Source: Flavobacteriales bacterium (GTDB lineage: Bacteria; Bacteroidota; Bacteroidia; Flavobacteriales_F; PHOS-HE28). Taken from it: a DNA stretch of 47,361 nt. The position numbers and the translations under genes were made by a program. Numbering within the stretch: position 1 is the stretch's first letter; every line of letters begins with the position of its first letter. Where the stretch lies: contig JABWBQ010000021.1 of assembly GCA_013360395.1 (NCBI GenBank), positions 1-47,361 of the forward strand, in the 5' to 3' direction. The notes beneath the pieces are model-generated. The model was given only the letters and a program-made list of their open reading frames with translations, was not told the origin of the DNA and did not search any database. Positions 7,931-15,195 of this stretch are shown in pieces.

Positions 7931-8289
7931 AGTCTCGGCCACTGGAGCTTCGGGACGAAGCATGGCAGGAGTGGCAGGAGGCTTCCTTGTGGTACGATCT
8001 GGAGAAGTCGGGCCTTGGTGATCGGTTCGACAAAGCCGTACTGGCCACGCTTGAACATCTCTGCACGGTCGCAGCGCATTACCAACTGCGGGAAAATGGT
8101 TTCCGGTACGCTCCGGTAAAGCGGTTCGCGTTCTTGATCGTCTTCGAGATCGTTGAAGGGACGATCGTGGTGTACAACGTGTTCCATATGAGCAGAAAGC
8201 CGATCAGAAGTGGAGGTGATCAGGAAGGCCGCCCCTCACCCCACCTTGTCCAGCTCCTTCCTCCCCTGCCCCATCTTCTTGAAGGCTGA
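7927..8289 (+). CDS. RelE/ParE-superfamily toxin
   Basis: 120 residues, overlapping the antitoxin by 4 bases (ATGA). The fold signature is clear: EAWQEWQEASLWYDLEKSGLGDRFDKAV (helical hairpin), then the four-strand core LRENGFRYAPVKRFAFLIVFEIVEGTIVVYNVFHMSRKP. Family members normally end just after this HxSRxP segment, near residue 96. Here the frame runs on for about 25 Pro/Leu-rich residues and overlaps the 3' end of the leftward araC gene by 54 bases. The tail is probably a lost stop codon. Whether it targets ribosomes (RelE-like) or gyrase (ParE-like) cannot be told. Confidence 0.8.
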   Translation: MKSRPLELRDEAWQEWQEASLWYDLEKSGLGDRFDKAVLATLEHLCTVAAHYQLRENGFRYAPVKRFAFLIVFEIVEGTIVVYNVFHMSRKPIRSGGDQEGRPSPHLVQLLPPLPHLLEG

Positions 8290-8799
8290 TGGCGTCATGC
8301 CGGTGAGCTTCTTGAACTGGGTGCTCAGGTGGGCCACGCTGCTGAATCCGGTGCGGAAGGCGATCTCGCTGAGATTGAGCTCGCCGTACTTGATCAGCTC
8401 CTTCACGCGCTCCAACCGTTGCAGCAAGAAGTAGTGCTCGATGGTGATGCCCTCCACCTGGGAGAACAGCGCGCTGAGCGTGGAGTAGTCCTTATGCAGG
8501 GCGTCGGCCACATGCGCGGCCAACTTCACCCGTCCGTCGGTATCGCCGCTGTGGTGCACCAGTTTCACGATCACGGCCTTGATGCGCGCGATAAGTGCGG
8601 CGTCGCGGTCGTCCACCAGCTCGAAGCCCTCGGCCTGCAGGGCGGCGTTCAGCTTGTGCAGGTCGTCCAGCGTGGGCTGGCCGCCGAGTTCCACCTCGCC
8701 CAGCTCCACATGCCGCACGGCGAGGCCCTGGGCGGTGATCACCCGCCACACCGCCGCCTTGCAGCGGTCGCAGACCATGTTGCGGATGGTGAGCAGCAT
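8236..8799 (-). CDS. AraC-family regulator with N-terminal CxxC head
   Basis: 187 residues. The start at 8799 gives MLLTIRNMVCDRCKAAV, a CxxC segment reminiscent of an HMA metal site. The middle (about 20-90) is a short alpha/beta domain with VELGEVELGG and LQAEGFELVDD. The C-terminal ~100 residues are a standard AraC double helix-turn-helix: LSALFSQVEGITIEHYFLLQRLERVKELI, then LSEIAFRTGFSSVAHLSTQFKKLTGMTPSAFKK. This compact CxxC-AraC type often sits beside heavy-metal ATPase genes in Bacteroidota, so it may sense copper and control copA. That link is inferred; the gene is 2.4 kb from copA and separated from it by mobile DNA. Confidence 0.8.
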   Translation of the reverse strand: MLLTIRNMVCDRCKAAVWRVITAQGLAVRHVELGEVELGGQPTLDDLHKLNAALQAEGFELVDDRDAALIARIKAVIVKLVHHSGDTDGRVKLAAHVADALHKDYSTLSALFSQVEGITIEHYFLLQRLERVKELIKYGELNLSEIAFRTGFSSVAHLSTQFKKLTGMTPSAFKKMGQGRKELDKVG

Positions 8800-8866
8800 G
8801 GTACGAAGGTAGGGCGGTGCAGAAGGGACCTCTCCATGCCCGTCCACGACCGGATGAACGCGCGGT

Positions 8867-9079
8867 TCACTTCTTCCGGTGATCCGCAGGGACCAGCTCG
8901 CCGCTTTCCGTGCGGATATAGGTCTCCGCGCCGGACACGATATCCGTGTTCCGGGCCGAGACGCACAGCCAGCCAGCCTCGCTCTTGCGCACCACGAAGC
9001 TGAAGACCGTTCGGCGCGTGCCGGCCTTTCCGTCCAGGTCCGATCGGCCGCTGAGGCGCATGCGCACATGCACGGTCAT
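8867..9079 (-). pseudogene. Fragment of a SnoaL/SgcJ-like (DUF4440-type) protein
   Basis: A 70-residue frame whose body resembles the C-terminal half of the SgcJ/EcaC small cone-fold family: RTVFSFVVRKSEAGWLCVSARNTDIV matches the usual 'vlvr..ggWrivaaqNT' ending. Whole members are about 130-150 residues. Here the N-terminal half is missing, and upstream sequence runs into the promoter region of the divergent PLP-enzyme gene. A remnant is most likely, though a short functional protein cannot be excluded. Confidence 0.45.
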
Positions 9080-9172
9080 GGCCGAACCTGGGCCGTCCGC
9101 GGAGCGCGAGGTCGGCACACATCGTCCGTATCTTGGTGGGACCGGATCGTTCCGCCCCCGCGCGTACCCACC

Positions 9173-10426
9173 ATGGACCACGACCACCGTTTCCGTCCCG
9201 AGAGCCTGATGATGTCGTACGGCTACAAGCCGTCGCTTTCCGAAGGGGCCATCAAGAGCCCGATCTTCCTCACCAGCACCTTCGTGTTCAAGAGCGCCGA
9301 AGAGGGCAAGGCCTTCTTCGAGGTGGCCTACGGGTTGCGCGAGCGGCGGCCGCACGAGGAACAGGGGCTCATATACAGCCGCATCAACAACCCGGACCTG
9401 GAGATCCTGGAGGACCGCCTCACGCTATGGGACCGCAGCGAGGACTGCGCCGTGTTCGAGAGCGGCATGAGCGCCATCACCACCGTGCTCCTGGAGTTCC
9501 TTGCGCCCGGCGACCTGCTGGTGCACAGCACACCCTTGTACGGGGGCACGGACCACTTCATCCACCACTTCCTGAAGAAGATCGGCGTGCACACGCTGGC
9601 CTTCACCCCGGGGCAGGAGCGCGGCGACCTGGAGGCGATGATCCGGGCCAGCGGCAGGGCCGACCGTCTGCGCATGATCTACGCGGAGACACCCGCCAAC
9701 CCCACCAACGACCTGATCGACATCGCCGCGTGCCGACGCGTGGCCGATGCCTTCGCCACACCCGAGGCCCCGGTGCGCGTGGCCGTGGACAACACCTACA
9801 TGGGGCCCTTGTGGCAGCATCCCCTCGCACACGGCGCCGACTTCTCCATCTATTCGGCCACCAAGTATATCGGGGGTCACAGCGACCTGATCGCCGGGGC
9901 CGTGTGCGGCAGCCATGAGACCATCGGCCGCGTGAAGGCGCTGCGCACCTTCCTGGGCAACATGGCCTCGCCGCATACGGGCTGGATGCTGATGCGCAGC
10001 CTGGAGACGCTCAAGGTGCGGATGGACCAACAGGCCATCAACGCACGTCACGTGGCGGAGTTCCTGGCCGCACACCCCAAGGTGGGCAGGGTGTATTACC
10101 CCGGCTTCATTCCCGAGGGCACGGCGGATCACGACACCTTCCGGCGCCAATGCACCGCGGCCGGGGCGATGCTCTCCTTCGACGTGAAGGGCGGCGAGGC
10201 CGAAGCCTTCCGCCTGCTCAACGCGCTGCGCATGGTGAAGCTGGCGGTGAGCCTCGGCGGCACCGAGTCGCTGGCCCAGCACCCGGCCACCATGACGCAT
10301 GCCGGTGTCGACCCCGCGCACCGTCAGGCCATGTCCATCACCGGCAGCATGGTGCGCCTTTCGGTGGGCGTGGAACACCACGCCGACATCATCTGGGACC
10401 TGGGCCAGGCCCTGGAGCAGGTGTAG
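9173..10426 (+). CDS. PLP-dependent Cys/Met metabolism enzyme (cystathionine/methionine gamma-lyase family)
   Basis: 417 residues from the ATG at 9173, chosen because the conserved family region starts soon after (PESLMMSYGYKPSLSEGAIKSPIFLTSTFVF). PLP-binding features: IYSRINNPDLEILEDRL, FESGMSAITTVLLEF, YAETPANPTN, the VAVDNTYMGP strand, and the Schiff-base lysine in SATKYIGGHSD (about residue 230). The C-terminal domain has SLGGTESLAQHPATMTH. Reaction choice (methionine gamma-lyase, cystathionine gamma-lyase or -synthase) cannot be settled by eye; the SLGGTESL loop fits gamma-lyases and synthases. It is a cytoplasmic sulfur amino-acid enzyme with no obvious link to its neighbours. Its 3' end overlaps the convergent YwqK-like gene by 38 bases. 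Confidence 0.85.
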   Translation: MDHDHRFRPESLMMSYGYKPSLSEGAIKSPIFLTSTFVFKSAEEGKAFFEVAYGLRERRPHEEQGLIYSRINNPDLEILEDRLTLWDRSEDCAVFESGMSAITTVLLEFLAPGDLLVHSTPLYGGTDHFIHHFLKKIGVHTLAFTPGQERGDLEAMIRASGRADRLRMIYAETPANPTNDLIDIAACRRVADAFATPEAPVRVAVDNTYMGPLWQHPLAHGADFSIYSATKYIGGHSDLIAGAVCGSHETIGRVKALRTFLGNMASPHTGWMLMRSLETLKVRMDQQAINARHVAEFLAAHPKVGRVYYPGFIPEGTADHDTFRRQCTAAGAMLSFDVKGGEAEAFRLLNALRMVKLAVSLGGTESLAQHPATMTHAGVDPAHRQAMSITGSMVRLSVGVEHHADIIWDLGQALEQV

Positions 10427-10814
10427 GCCGCTCTCCGGTCGGTCCGACCGGATGGTCGTTGCTGTACACCAGCGTGCGCAACACCCTGTTGCCGGGGCCG
10501 TATTCCACGTAGGGCCCGTTGAGCCGGTCGTCCACGTATTCGGCCTTGGTGAGCGTGTCGCCGTCGGTGGAGAAGGTGAGCCATGTGCCTTCGCGCTCGC
10601 CCTTGTCGAACCGCCCCTCCATCTGCTTGCGACCGTTCTCGTGGTACCAGGTCCACAGCCCCTGGTTGAGGTCGTTCACCTGGCCGCCGCTGCGCTTCAC
10701 CTGGCCGTTGGGGTAATGGTCCTGGACCGGCCCGCGCAGGAAGAAGTGCCAGGCCGCCCACACCATGATGGCGATGCCGATGATGATCTTATGGCGGCTG
10801 TCGTAGGCGAACAT
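10389..10814 (-). CDS. YwqK/MORN-repeat-like protein with membrane anchor
   Basis: 141 residues. A single N-terminal hydrophobic segment (IIIGIAIMVWAAWHFFL) should anchor it. Residues about 30-120 carry repeated 'YPNGQ/ WTWYHENGRKQMEGRFDKGEREGTW' units, the toxin_YwqK antitoxin (MORN-like) repeat that is widespread in Bacteroidota. The C-terminus is a Pro/Gly-rich tail overlapping the convergent PLP gene. Function unknown. It sits 9 bases after the moaCB stop and so may ride on the molybdenum cofactor operon. Confidence 0.7.
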   Translation of the reverse strand: MFAYDSRHKIIIGIAIMVWAAWHFFLRGPVQDHYPNGQVKRSGGQVNDLNQGLWTWYHENGRKQMEGRFDKGEREGTWLTFSTDGDTLTKAEYVDDRLNGPYVEYGPGNRVLRTLVYSNDHPVGPTGERPTPAPGPGPGPR

Positions 10815-10823
10815 GGCCGGTGA

Positions 10824-11735
10824 TCAATCGTGGCGCCCGCCGCCCATGATGAGGAAGGCGTGGAGCAGCGCGGGGAACACGGCGTCCATCGATTCCACGG
10901 CGCCGCGCGTGGAACCGGGCAGTGCCAGCACGATGGTGCGGCCCACCACGCCGGCCACCCCGCGCGAGAGCATGGCGTAGGGCGTACGCTGCTGCCCGTG
11001 CGCACGCACCGCCTCGGCCACACCGGGGATCTCGCGGTCGAAGAGGGGCAGCAACGCCTCGGGCGTGACGTCGCGCACCGAGAGGCCCGTGCCGCCGGTG
11101 AACAGCACCAGGTCCACCGCACCGTCCACCGCACGCCGCACCTCGGCCTGGATCCGGTCCTTCTCGTCGGGGATCACCACCTCGCCGACCACATCGACAC
11201 CGGCCGCACGCAACCGCTCGGAAATGGCCTTGCCGGCCTTGTCCTCCTTGCGGCCCGCGGCCACCGTGTCCGAACAGATGACCACCAGCGCGCGCAGACC
11301 CCCGCGATGCCGGTCGGTGAAGGAGCTCTTGCCCCCCTTCTTCGCCAGCAAACGGAGGTGCAGCACCTCGATGCCCTTGTCGATGGGCTTGAGCATGTCG
11401 TACATGGTGAGGGCCACCACCGACGCGCCGTGCATGGCCTCCACCTCCACACCGGTGCGGTAGATGGTGCGCACCGTCATCTCGATGATGATGTCCAGCC
11501 CTTCGGTGCGGTAGTCCACGCGGGCGTGCTCAATGGGGATGGGATGGCAGTCGGGCAGCAGGTCGGGCGTGCGTTTGACGCCGAGCAGACCGGCGGCGCG
11601 CGCCATCTCGAACACGTCGCCCTTGGGAACGGTGCGCTGCAGCACGGCGTCCATGGTGGCCTGGGCGCTCACGCGCACGACGGCCTGGGCCGTGGCTTCA
11701 CGCAGGGTGGTGGGCTTGTGGGTGATGTCGATCAC
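10824..11735 (-). CDS. moaCB: Bifunctional molybdenum cofactor protein MoaC-MoaB
   Basis: 303 residues, a fusion of two cofactor enzymes. Residues 1-~150 are MoaC, which with MoaA makes cyclic pyranopterin monophosphate: LLPDCHPIPIEHARVDY, VEVEAMHGASVVALTMYDMLK, and DKG with the conserved lysine. Residues ~155-303 are a MoaB/MogA-type molybdopterin adenylyltransferase: LVVICSDTVAAGRKEDKAG, LVLFTGGTGLSVRDVTPEAL and ALPGSTRGAVESMDAVFPALLHAF. The fusion is known from other bacteria. It is the fifth gene of the modE-moaD-moeB-moaE-moaCB series, 82 bases after moaE, and supplies the cofactor needed by the nitrate reductase at 15.2 kb. Confidence 0.95.
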   Translation of the reverse strand: MIDITHKPTTLREATAQAVVRVSAQATMDAVLQRTVPKGDVFEMARAAGLLGVKRTPDLLPDCHPIPIEHARVDYRTEGLDIIIEMTVRTIYRTGVEVEAMHGASVVALTMYDMLKPIDKGIEVLHLRLLAKKGGKSSFTDRHRGGLRALVVICSDTVAAGRKEDKAGKAISERLRAAGVDVVGEVVIPDEKDRIQAEVRRAVDGAVDLVLFTGGTGLSVRDVTPEALLPLFDREIPGVAEAVRAHGQQRTPYAMLSRGVAGVVGRTIVLALPGSTRGAVESMDAVFPALLHAFLIMGGGRHD

Positions 11736-11817
11736 GGGGCGGGGGATGGTGGTGCGGCGTGGGGGTGATGCGATGGCCGGTCACAAAGTTGGGGCCCGGT
11801 CGGCCTCGGGCCACGGT

Positions 11818-12276
11818 TCAGCGGTTGGTCTTCCACTGGTGCCCCTGGTCCTCGAAGACCTCCCTTCCGAACACGGGCAGGTGGGCCTTGATGCCTTCCA
11901 CCACATGGCGGCAGGCGTCGAACGCGGCCTGACGGTGGGGCGCGCTCACGAACACGAACAGGCAGATGGCGCCCGCTTCCACACGGCCCAGGCTGTGGTA
12001 CACGTGCATGCAGCTGAGGTCCCAAAGGGCGAAGGTCTCCTCGCGGATGCGGTGCATGGCCTCCTCGGCCATGGGCACGTAGGCACTGTACTCGATGGCG
12101 GCCACGCTGCGGCCGTCCACGACATCGGCCCGCACCTGGCCCAGGAAGATGTCGTGCGCCCCGATGCCGGTGCGGCTCTGGTGCGCGGCGATGGAGGCCG
12201 CGATGCGCTCGGGCAGGATCGGGCCTTCCACGAAGATGCTCTTCACTTTGCGCTTGTCGGCCGCGGGTTCGCTCAT
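11818..12276 (-). CDS. moaE: Molybdopterin synthase catalytic subunit MoaE
   Basis: 152 residues; with MoaD it adds two sulfurs to cyclic pyranopterin monophosphate. Start at 12276 overlaps the moeB stop by 4 bases (translational coupling). Recognisable features: GAHDIFLGQVRAD, VAAIEYSAYVPMAEEAMHRI, VYHSLGRVEAGAICLFVFVSAPHRQAAFDACRHVVEGIKAHLPVFGREVFEDQGHQWK, including the conserved HR and the KxxxPxxxxE segment around the active-site lysine. Standard length for the family. Confidence 0.95.
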   Translation of the reverse strand: MSEPAADKRKVKSIFVEGPILPERIAASIAAHQSRTGIGAHDIFLGQVRADVVDGRSVAAIEYSAYVPMAEEAMHRIREETFALWDLSCMHVYHSLGRVEAGAICLFVFVSAPHRQAAFDACRHVVEGIKAHLPVFGREVFEDQGHQWKTNR

Positions 12277-13379
12277 GGCAGGGGTTGTTCCTGTGGGATG
12301 GTCCCGGCGGCGGACAGTGGCCAGGCACGCACGCCGCCGCGCAGGGAGCGCACCTCGTGAAAGCCCAGACGGCGCAGGATGGTGGCGGCGGACCGCGACC
12401 GTACGCCCGAGGCGCAATAGGCCAGCACCGGTCGTTCGCGCTCCAGCTCATCGGCGCGCGCCCCGAGATCGGCAAGCGGGATGCGATGCCCTTCGAGCGC
12501 GGCGATGCGCGGGGTCTCCTCCGGGTCCCGCACGTCGAGCAGCTGCCAGCGTTCGCCCCGGGCCAGCCGCTCCAGCAGTTCCACCGGGGTGAGCTCGTCC
12601 TCCGCCTGCGCACAGCTGTCCGGCACACGCTCCCCACCGCCGATGTCACGCGCCAGCGCCCTGGCCACCTGCGCGGGATCGCGCCGCAGGGCCATGCGGT
12701 GGTACCGGTGCGTGAGCAGGTCCACCAGCAGGATGCCGTCGTCCAGCAGGCCGCCCGTGCCCAACAGCAGCTTCAGCACTTCAGTGGCCTGCAGCGTGCC
12801 CACCGCACCGGGCAGTACGCCCAGCACACCGGCGTCGGCACAATCGGGCACCTGGCCGGGACCGGGTTCCTGCGGGAAGGCACAGCGGTAGGTGGGACCC
12901 TCGCCGTGGTTGAACACGGCCACCTGGCCGCTGAAACGATGCAGGCTGCCGTGTACGAAGGGCTTGCCCGCTTGCACGCAGGCATCGTTGATCAGGTAGC
13001 GGGTGAAGAGGTCGTCGGTGCAGTCCACCACCACGTCGTGCCGTTCCACGAGGGCGCGGGCATTGTCCGGGCGCAGGTGCCGCCCCACGGCTTCCACCCG
13101 CGTCTCGAAGCCCTGCTCGCGCAGACGTCGCGCGGCGGTATCGGCCTTGCCGGCGCCCACGTCCGCCGTGGCATAGAGCAGCTGGCGGTGCAGGTTGCCC
13201 AGCTCCACGATGTCGCCGTCCACCACGGTGAGCCGACCCACACCGGCCGCCGCCAGCTGGTGCAGCACCGGGCAGCCCAGTCCGCCGGCGCCCACCACCA
13301 GCACGTTCGCCCGGGCCAGGCGCGCCTGTCCGGCGGCACCCACCTGGGGAAGGACGATCTGTCGGGTGTAGCGTTCCAT
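12273..13379 (-). CDS. moeB: MoeB-type adenylyltransferase with rhodanese domain
   Basis: 368 residues. It adenylates the C-terminal glycine of MoaD and, via the rhodanese domain, may supply the sulfur. The ATG at 13379 is preferred; a TTG five codons upstream would overlap the moaD stop. Residues 1-~245 are ThiF/MoeB: RYTRQIVLPQVG, VVGAGGLGCPVLHQLAAAG, DGDIVELGNLHRQLLY, DCTDDLFTRYLINDAC. Residues ~265-355 are rhodanese, with the active-site cysteine in VLAYCASGVRSRSA. The zinc CxxC pairs of classical MoeB are not evident. This domain pair is common in Bacteroidota and eukaryotic MOCS3. Confidence 0.9.
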   Translation of the reverse strand: MERYTRQIVLPQVGAAGQARLARANVLVVGAGGLGCPVLHQLAAAGVGRLTVVDGDIVELGNLHRQLLYATADVGAGKADTAARRLREQGFETRVEAVGRHLRPDNARALVERHDVVVDCTDDLFTRYLINDACVQAGKPFVHGSLHRFSGQVAVFNHGEGPTYRCAFPQEPGPGQVPDCADAGVLGVLPGAVGTLQATEVLKLLLGTGGLLDDGILLVDLLTHRYHRMALRRDPAQVARALARDIGGGERVPDSCAQAEDELTPVELLERLARGERWQLLDVRDPEETPRIAALEGHRIPLADLGARADELERERPVLAYCASGVRSRSAATILRRLGFHEVRSLRGGVRAWPLSAAGTIPQEQPLP

Positions 13380-13390
13380 GGTGGTGCGGA

Positions 13391-13624
13391 TCAACCCCCG
13401 GCGAAGGGCGGCAACAGGGCCACCTCGGCACCGTCAGGCAGCATGCTGTGGTCATCGACCAGCTGGAGGTCCACCGCGATGCGGAAACTGAGGCCCTGCA
13501 ACGCGGGGTGCCGACGCAACAGTTCGGCGCGCAGGTCGGCCACGGTGGCTGGCGCCGTGTCGAGCCGTTCCTCGGCGGTGCCGGTGGTCTCGGCGAGCAG
13601 GCCGAAGTAGAGGATGCGGTTCAT
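13391..13624 (-). CDS. moaD: Molybdopterin synthase sulfur carrier MoaD
   Basis: 77 residues with a beta-grasp pattern (ILYFGLLAETTGTAEERLDT, then LRAELLRRHPAL) and the essential C-terminal Gly-Gly (LLPPFAGG) that is adenylated and thiocarboxylated. The start at 13624 places the family's first strand right at the N-terminus. It lies 11 bases before moeB and 29 bases after modE, in the same leftward operon as its partners moaE and moeB. Confidence 0.93.
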   Translation of the reverse strand: MNRILYFGLLAETTGTAEERLDTAPATVADLRAELLRRHPALQGLSFRIAVDLQLVDDHSMLPDGAEVALLPPFAGG

Positions 13625-13653
13625 GGCGGGGATGCCGGGGCGTGCAAGTTCGG

Positions 13654-14004
13654 TCAAAGACGGGCCTGTTCCATCAGTTCATCCACGCGATCGCGGCATT
13701 GCTGTTCCATCTGGCGGAACACCTTCACCGCGCGGCGCCCGTACGGAGTGAGCCGGGTGCCGCCCCCGCCGCGCCCGCCGCTGTCCCGCTCCACCAGGGG
13801 TTCCTCGGCCGCACGCTCCATGGCCTCCACCATGCCCCAGGCCTTGCGGTAGGAGATGCCCAGCTCGCGGGCCGCCTGGCTGATGGAGCCCGTGGAGGCG
13901 ATGCGCTCCAGCAGCGCCACCCGCCCACCGCCCAGGAAGGCGCGACCATCCCGGTCGATCCAGATCCTGCTGCGCACCTGCAGCCGTTCAGGGCCCTTCG
14001 TCAT
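13654..14004 (-). CDS. modE: ModE-type HTH regulator (DNA-binding domain only)
   Basis: 116 residues. The start at 14004 gives MTKGPERLQVRSRIWID. It carries the winged helix-turn-helix of ModE: GGGRVALLERIASTGSISQAARELGISYRKAWGMVEAME, then GGRGGGGTRLTPYGRRAVKVFRQME. The C-terminal molybdate-binding (Mop) domains of full-length ModE (~260 residues) are absent, as in many short family members, so how it senses molybdate is unclear. It is first in the cofactor operon and diverges from the nitrate reductase operon, well placed to regulate both. Its promoter has a CRP/FNR-like site (14054-14067). Confidence 0.85.
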   Translation of the reverse strand: MTKGPERLQVRSRIWIDRDGRAFLGGGRVALLERIASTGSISQAARELGISYRKAWGMVEAMERAAEEPLVERDSGGRGGGGTRLTPYGRRAVKVFRQMEQQCRDRVDELMEQARL

Positions 14005-14024
14005 GTCAGTCCGGGAACAACGGT

Positions 14025-14067
14025 CCAAGGTAGCGCATGGCATGAGCCCCTAAATGACACACATCAT
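14025..14067 (-). promoter_or_regulatory. CRP/FNR-like site and -7 box upstream of modE
   Basis: ATGAC-ACAC-ATCAT at 14054-14067 on the + strand. Reading leftward, 21 bases separate it from TACCTTGG (14032 to 14025), a TAnnTTTG-like -7 box 20 bases before the modE start. The same site-to-box geometry recurs at six other promoters in the window. Confidence 0.65.
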
Positions 14068-14227
14068 GTTCCAAAGCCCTCTTTGACAGGCCCGCGCCAC
14101 AGGCCCGCCGCGTCCTGCACGAAGTTCACGATCCGCTCGGTGGAGAGGGCATCGGGCTGCAACGCACAGCACGCGCAGGTTCCATGGGACCGCACGGCGG
14201 GGGCATCCCCCGATCGCGGTACGTTTC

Positions 14228-14271
14228 ATGACATATATCATACCATGGAAGCACTCAGCCGCCGATCCTTG
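14228..14271 (+). promoter_or_regulatory. CRP/FNR-like site and -7 box upstream of narC
   Basis: ATGAC-ATAT-ATCAT at 14228-14241, then 22 bases, then GATCCTTG (14264-14271) followed by TCAC. The site lies 66 bases before the narC start and should drive the nitrate reductase operon. Confidence 0.65.
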
Positions 14272-14306
14272 TCACGCTTCCACGATCAACAGCCACGAAC
14301 CAAGCG

Positions 14307-15170
14307 ATGACCACCATGCCCCACCCCGGCCGACTCCTGCGGATGTCCATCGTGCTGCTCGGCCTGCTCCCGGCGACCGCCGGTGCGCAGGACGGCGAGA
14401 CGCTCTTCAAGCAGAACTGCGGCGCGTGCCACGTGATCGGCCGGCGCCTGGTGGGCCCGGACCTCACGGGCGTCACCGAGAAGCGCAGCAAGGAATGGTT
14501 GCACAAGTTCATCCGCAGTTCCCAAACGTTCATCAAGAGCGGCGACCCGGACGCCGTGGCGGTGTTCAAGGAGAACAACGAGCTGATCATGACCGACATC
14601 AACCTGGACGAAGCGCAGATCGACCAGGTGCTGGCCTACCTGGGCACGTTCGGCAAGCCGGCCGAAGCCGCCACCGCCACCGCCACCGCGGACACGGTGC
14701 CGGAGGCGCCCATCACCTACACCGATGCCGATCGCGCCGCCGGTCGCGAACTGTTCGACGGCACGCGCGCGCTGTCCGCCCGCGGCCCCGCCTGCATCAG
14801 CTGCCACAACGTGAACAGCGCGTCGTTGATGGTGGGCGGCACCCTGGCCAAGGACCTCACCGAGGTGCATGCGCGCATGGGGCATGCCGGCATCACGGGC
14901 ATCCTGGGCGCGCCGCCCTTCCCGGCCATGGCGAGCAGCTATGCCAACGCGCCCATCACCGCCGAGGAGGCCCACCAACTGGCGGCCTTCCTCGAGGAGG
15001 CCAACACCAGGCGCACCGAGGTGCCCGCCCGCTCGGCGGCGGTCACCTACAGCATGTTCGGCGGTGGTGGCCTGGCGCTGATCCTGCTGCTGATCGGCCT
15101 GCACTGGCGCAGGCGTCTGAAAGGTTCCGTGAAGCAGGACATCCTGGACAGGCAACTGCGCTCCATCTGA
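14307..15170 (+). CDS. narC: Membrane-anchored dihaem cytochrome c of the nitrate reductase operon
   Basis: 287 residues. An N-terminal signal ([16 protein letters not shown]) leads to two c-type haem domains, with CGACH (Cys 38/41, His 42) and CISCH (about residue 160). One C-terminal helix ([16 protein letters not shown]) anchors the protein with its haems in the periplasm. A second ATG at 14316 is possible. A cytochrome c gene ahead of narG is known from the Thermus nar operon (narC), where it helps assemble and feed the enzyme. Here it lies 25 bases before narG, so it likely passes electrons to or from NarI. Confidence 0.85.
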   Translation: MTTMPHPGRLLRMSIVLLGLLPATAGAQDGETLFKQNCGACHVIGRRLVGPDLTGVTEKRSKEWLHKFIRSSQTFIKSGDPDAVAVFKENNELIMTDINLDEAQIDQVLAYLGTFGKPAEAATATATADTVPEAPITYTDADRAAGRELFDGTRALSARGPACISCHNVNSASLMVGGTLAKDLTEVHARMGHAGITGILGAPPFPAMASSYANAPITAEEAHQLAAFLEEANTRRTEVPARSAAVTYSMFGGGGLALILLLIGLHWRRRLKGSVKQDILDRQLRSI

Positions 15171-15195
15171 CCACCCATCCTTCAAACGCACGACA

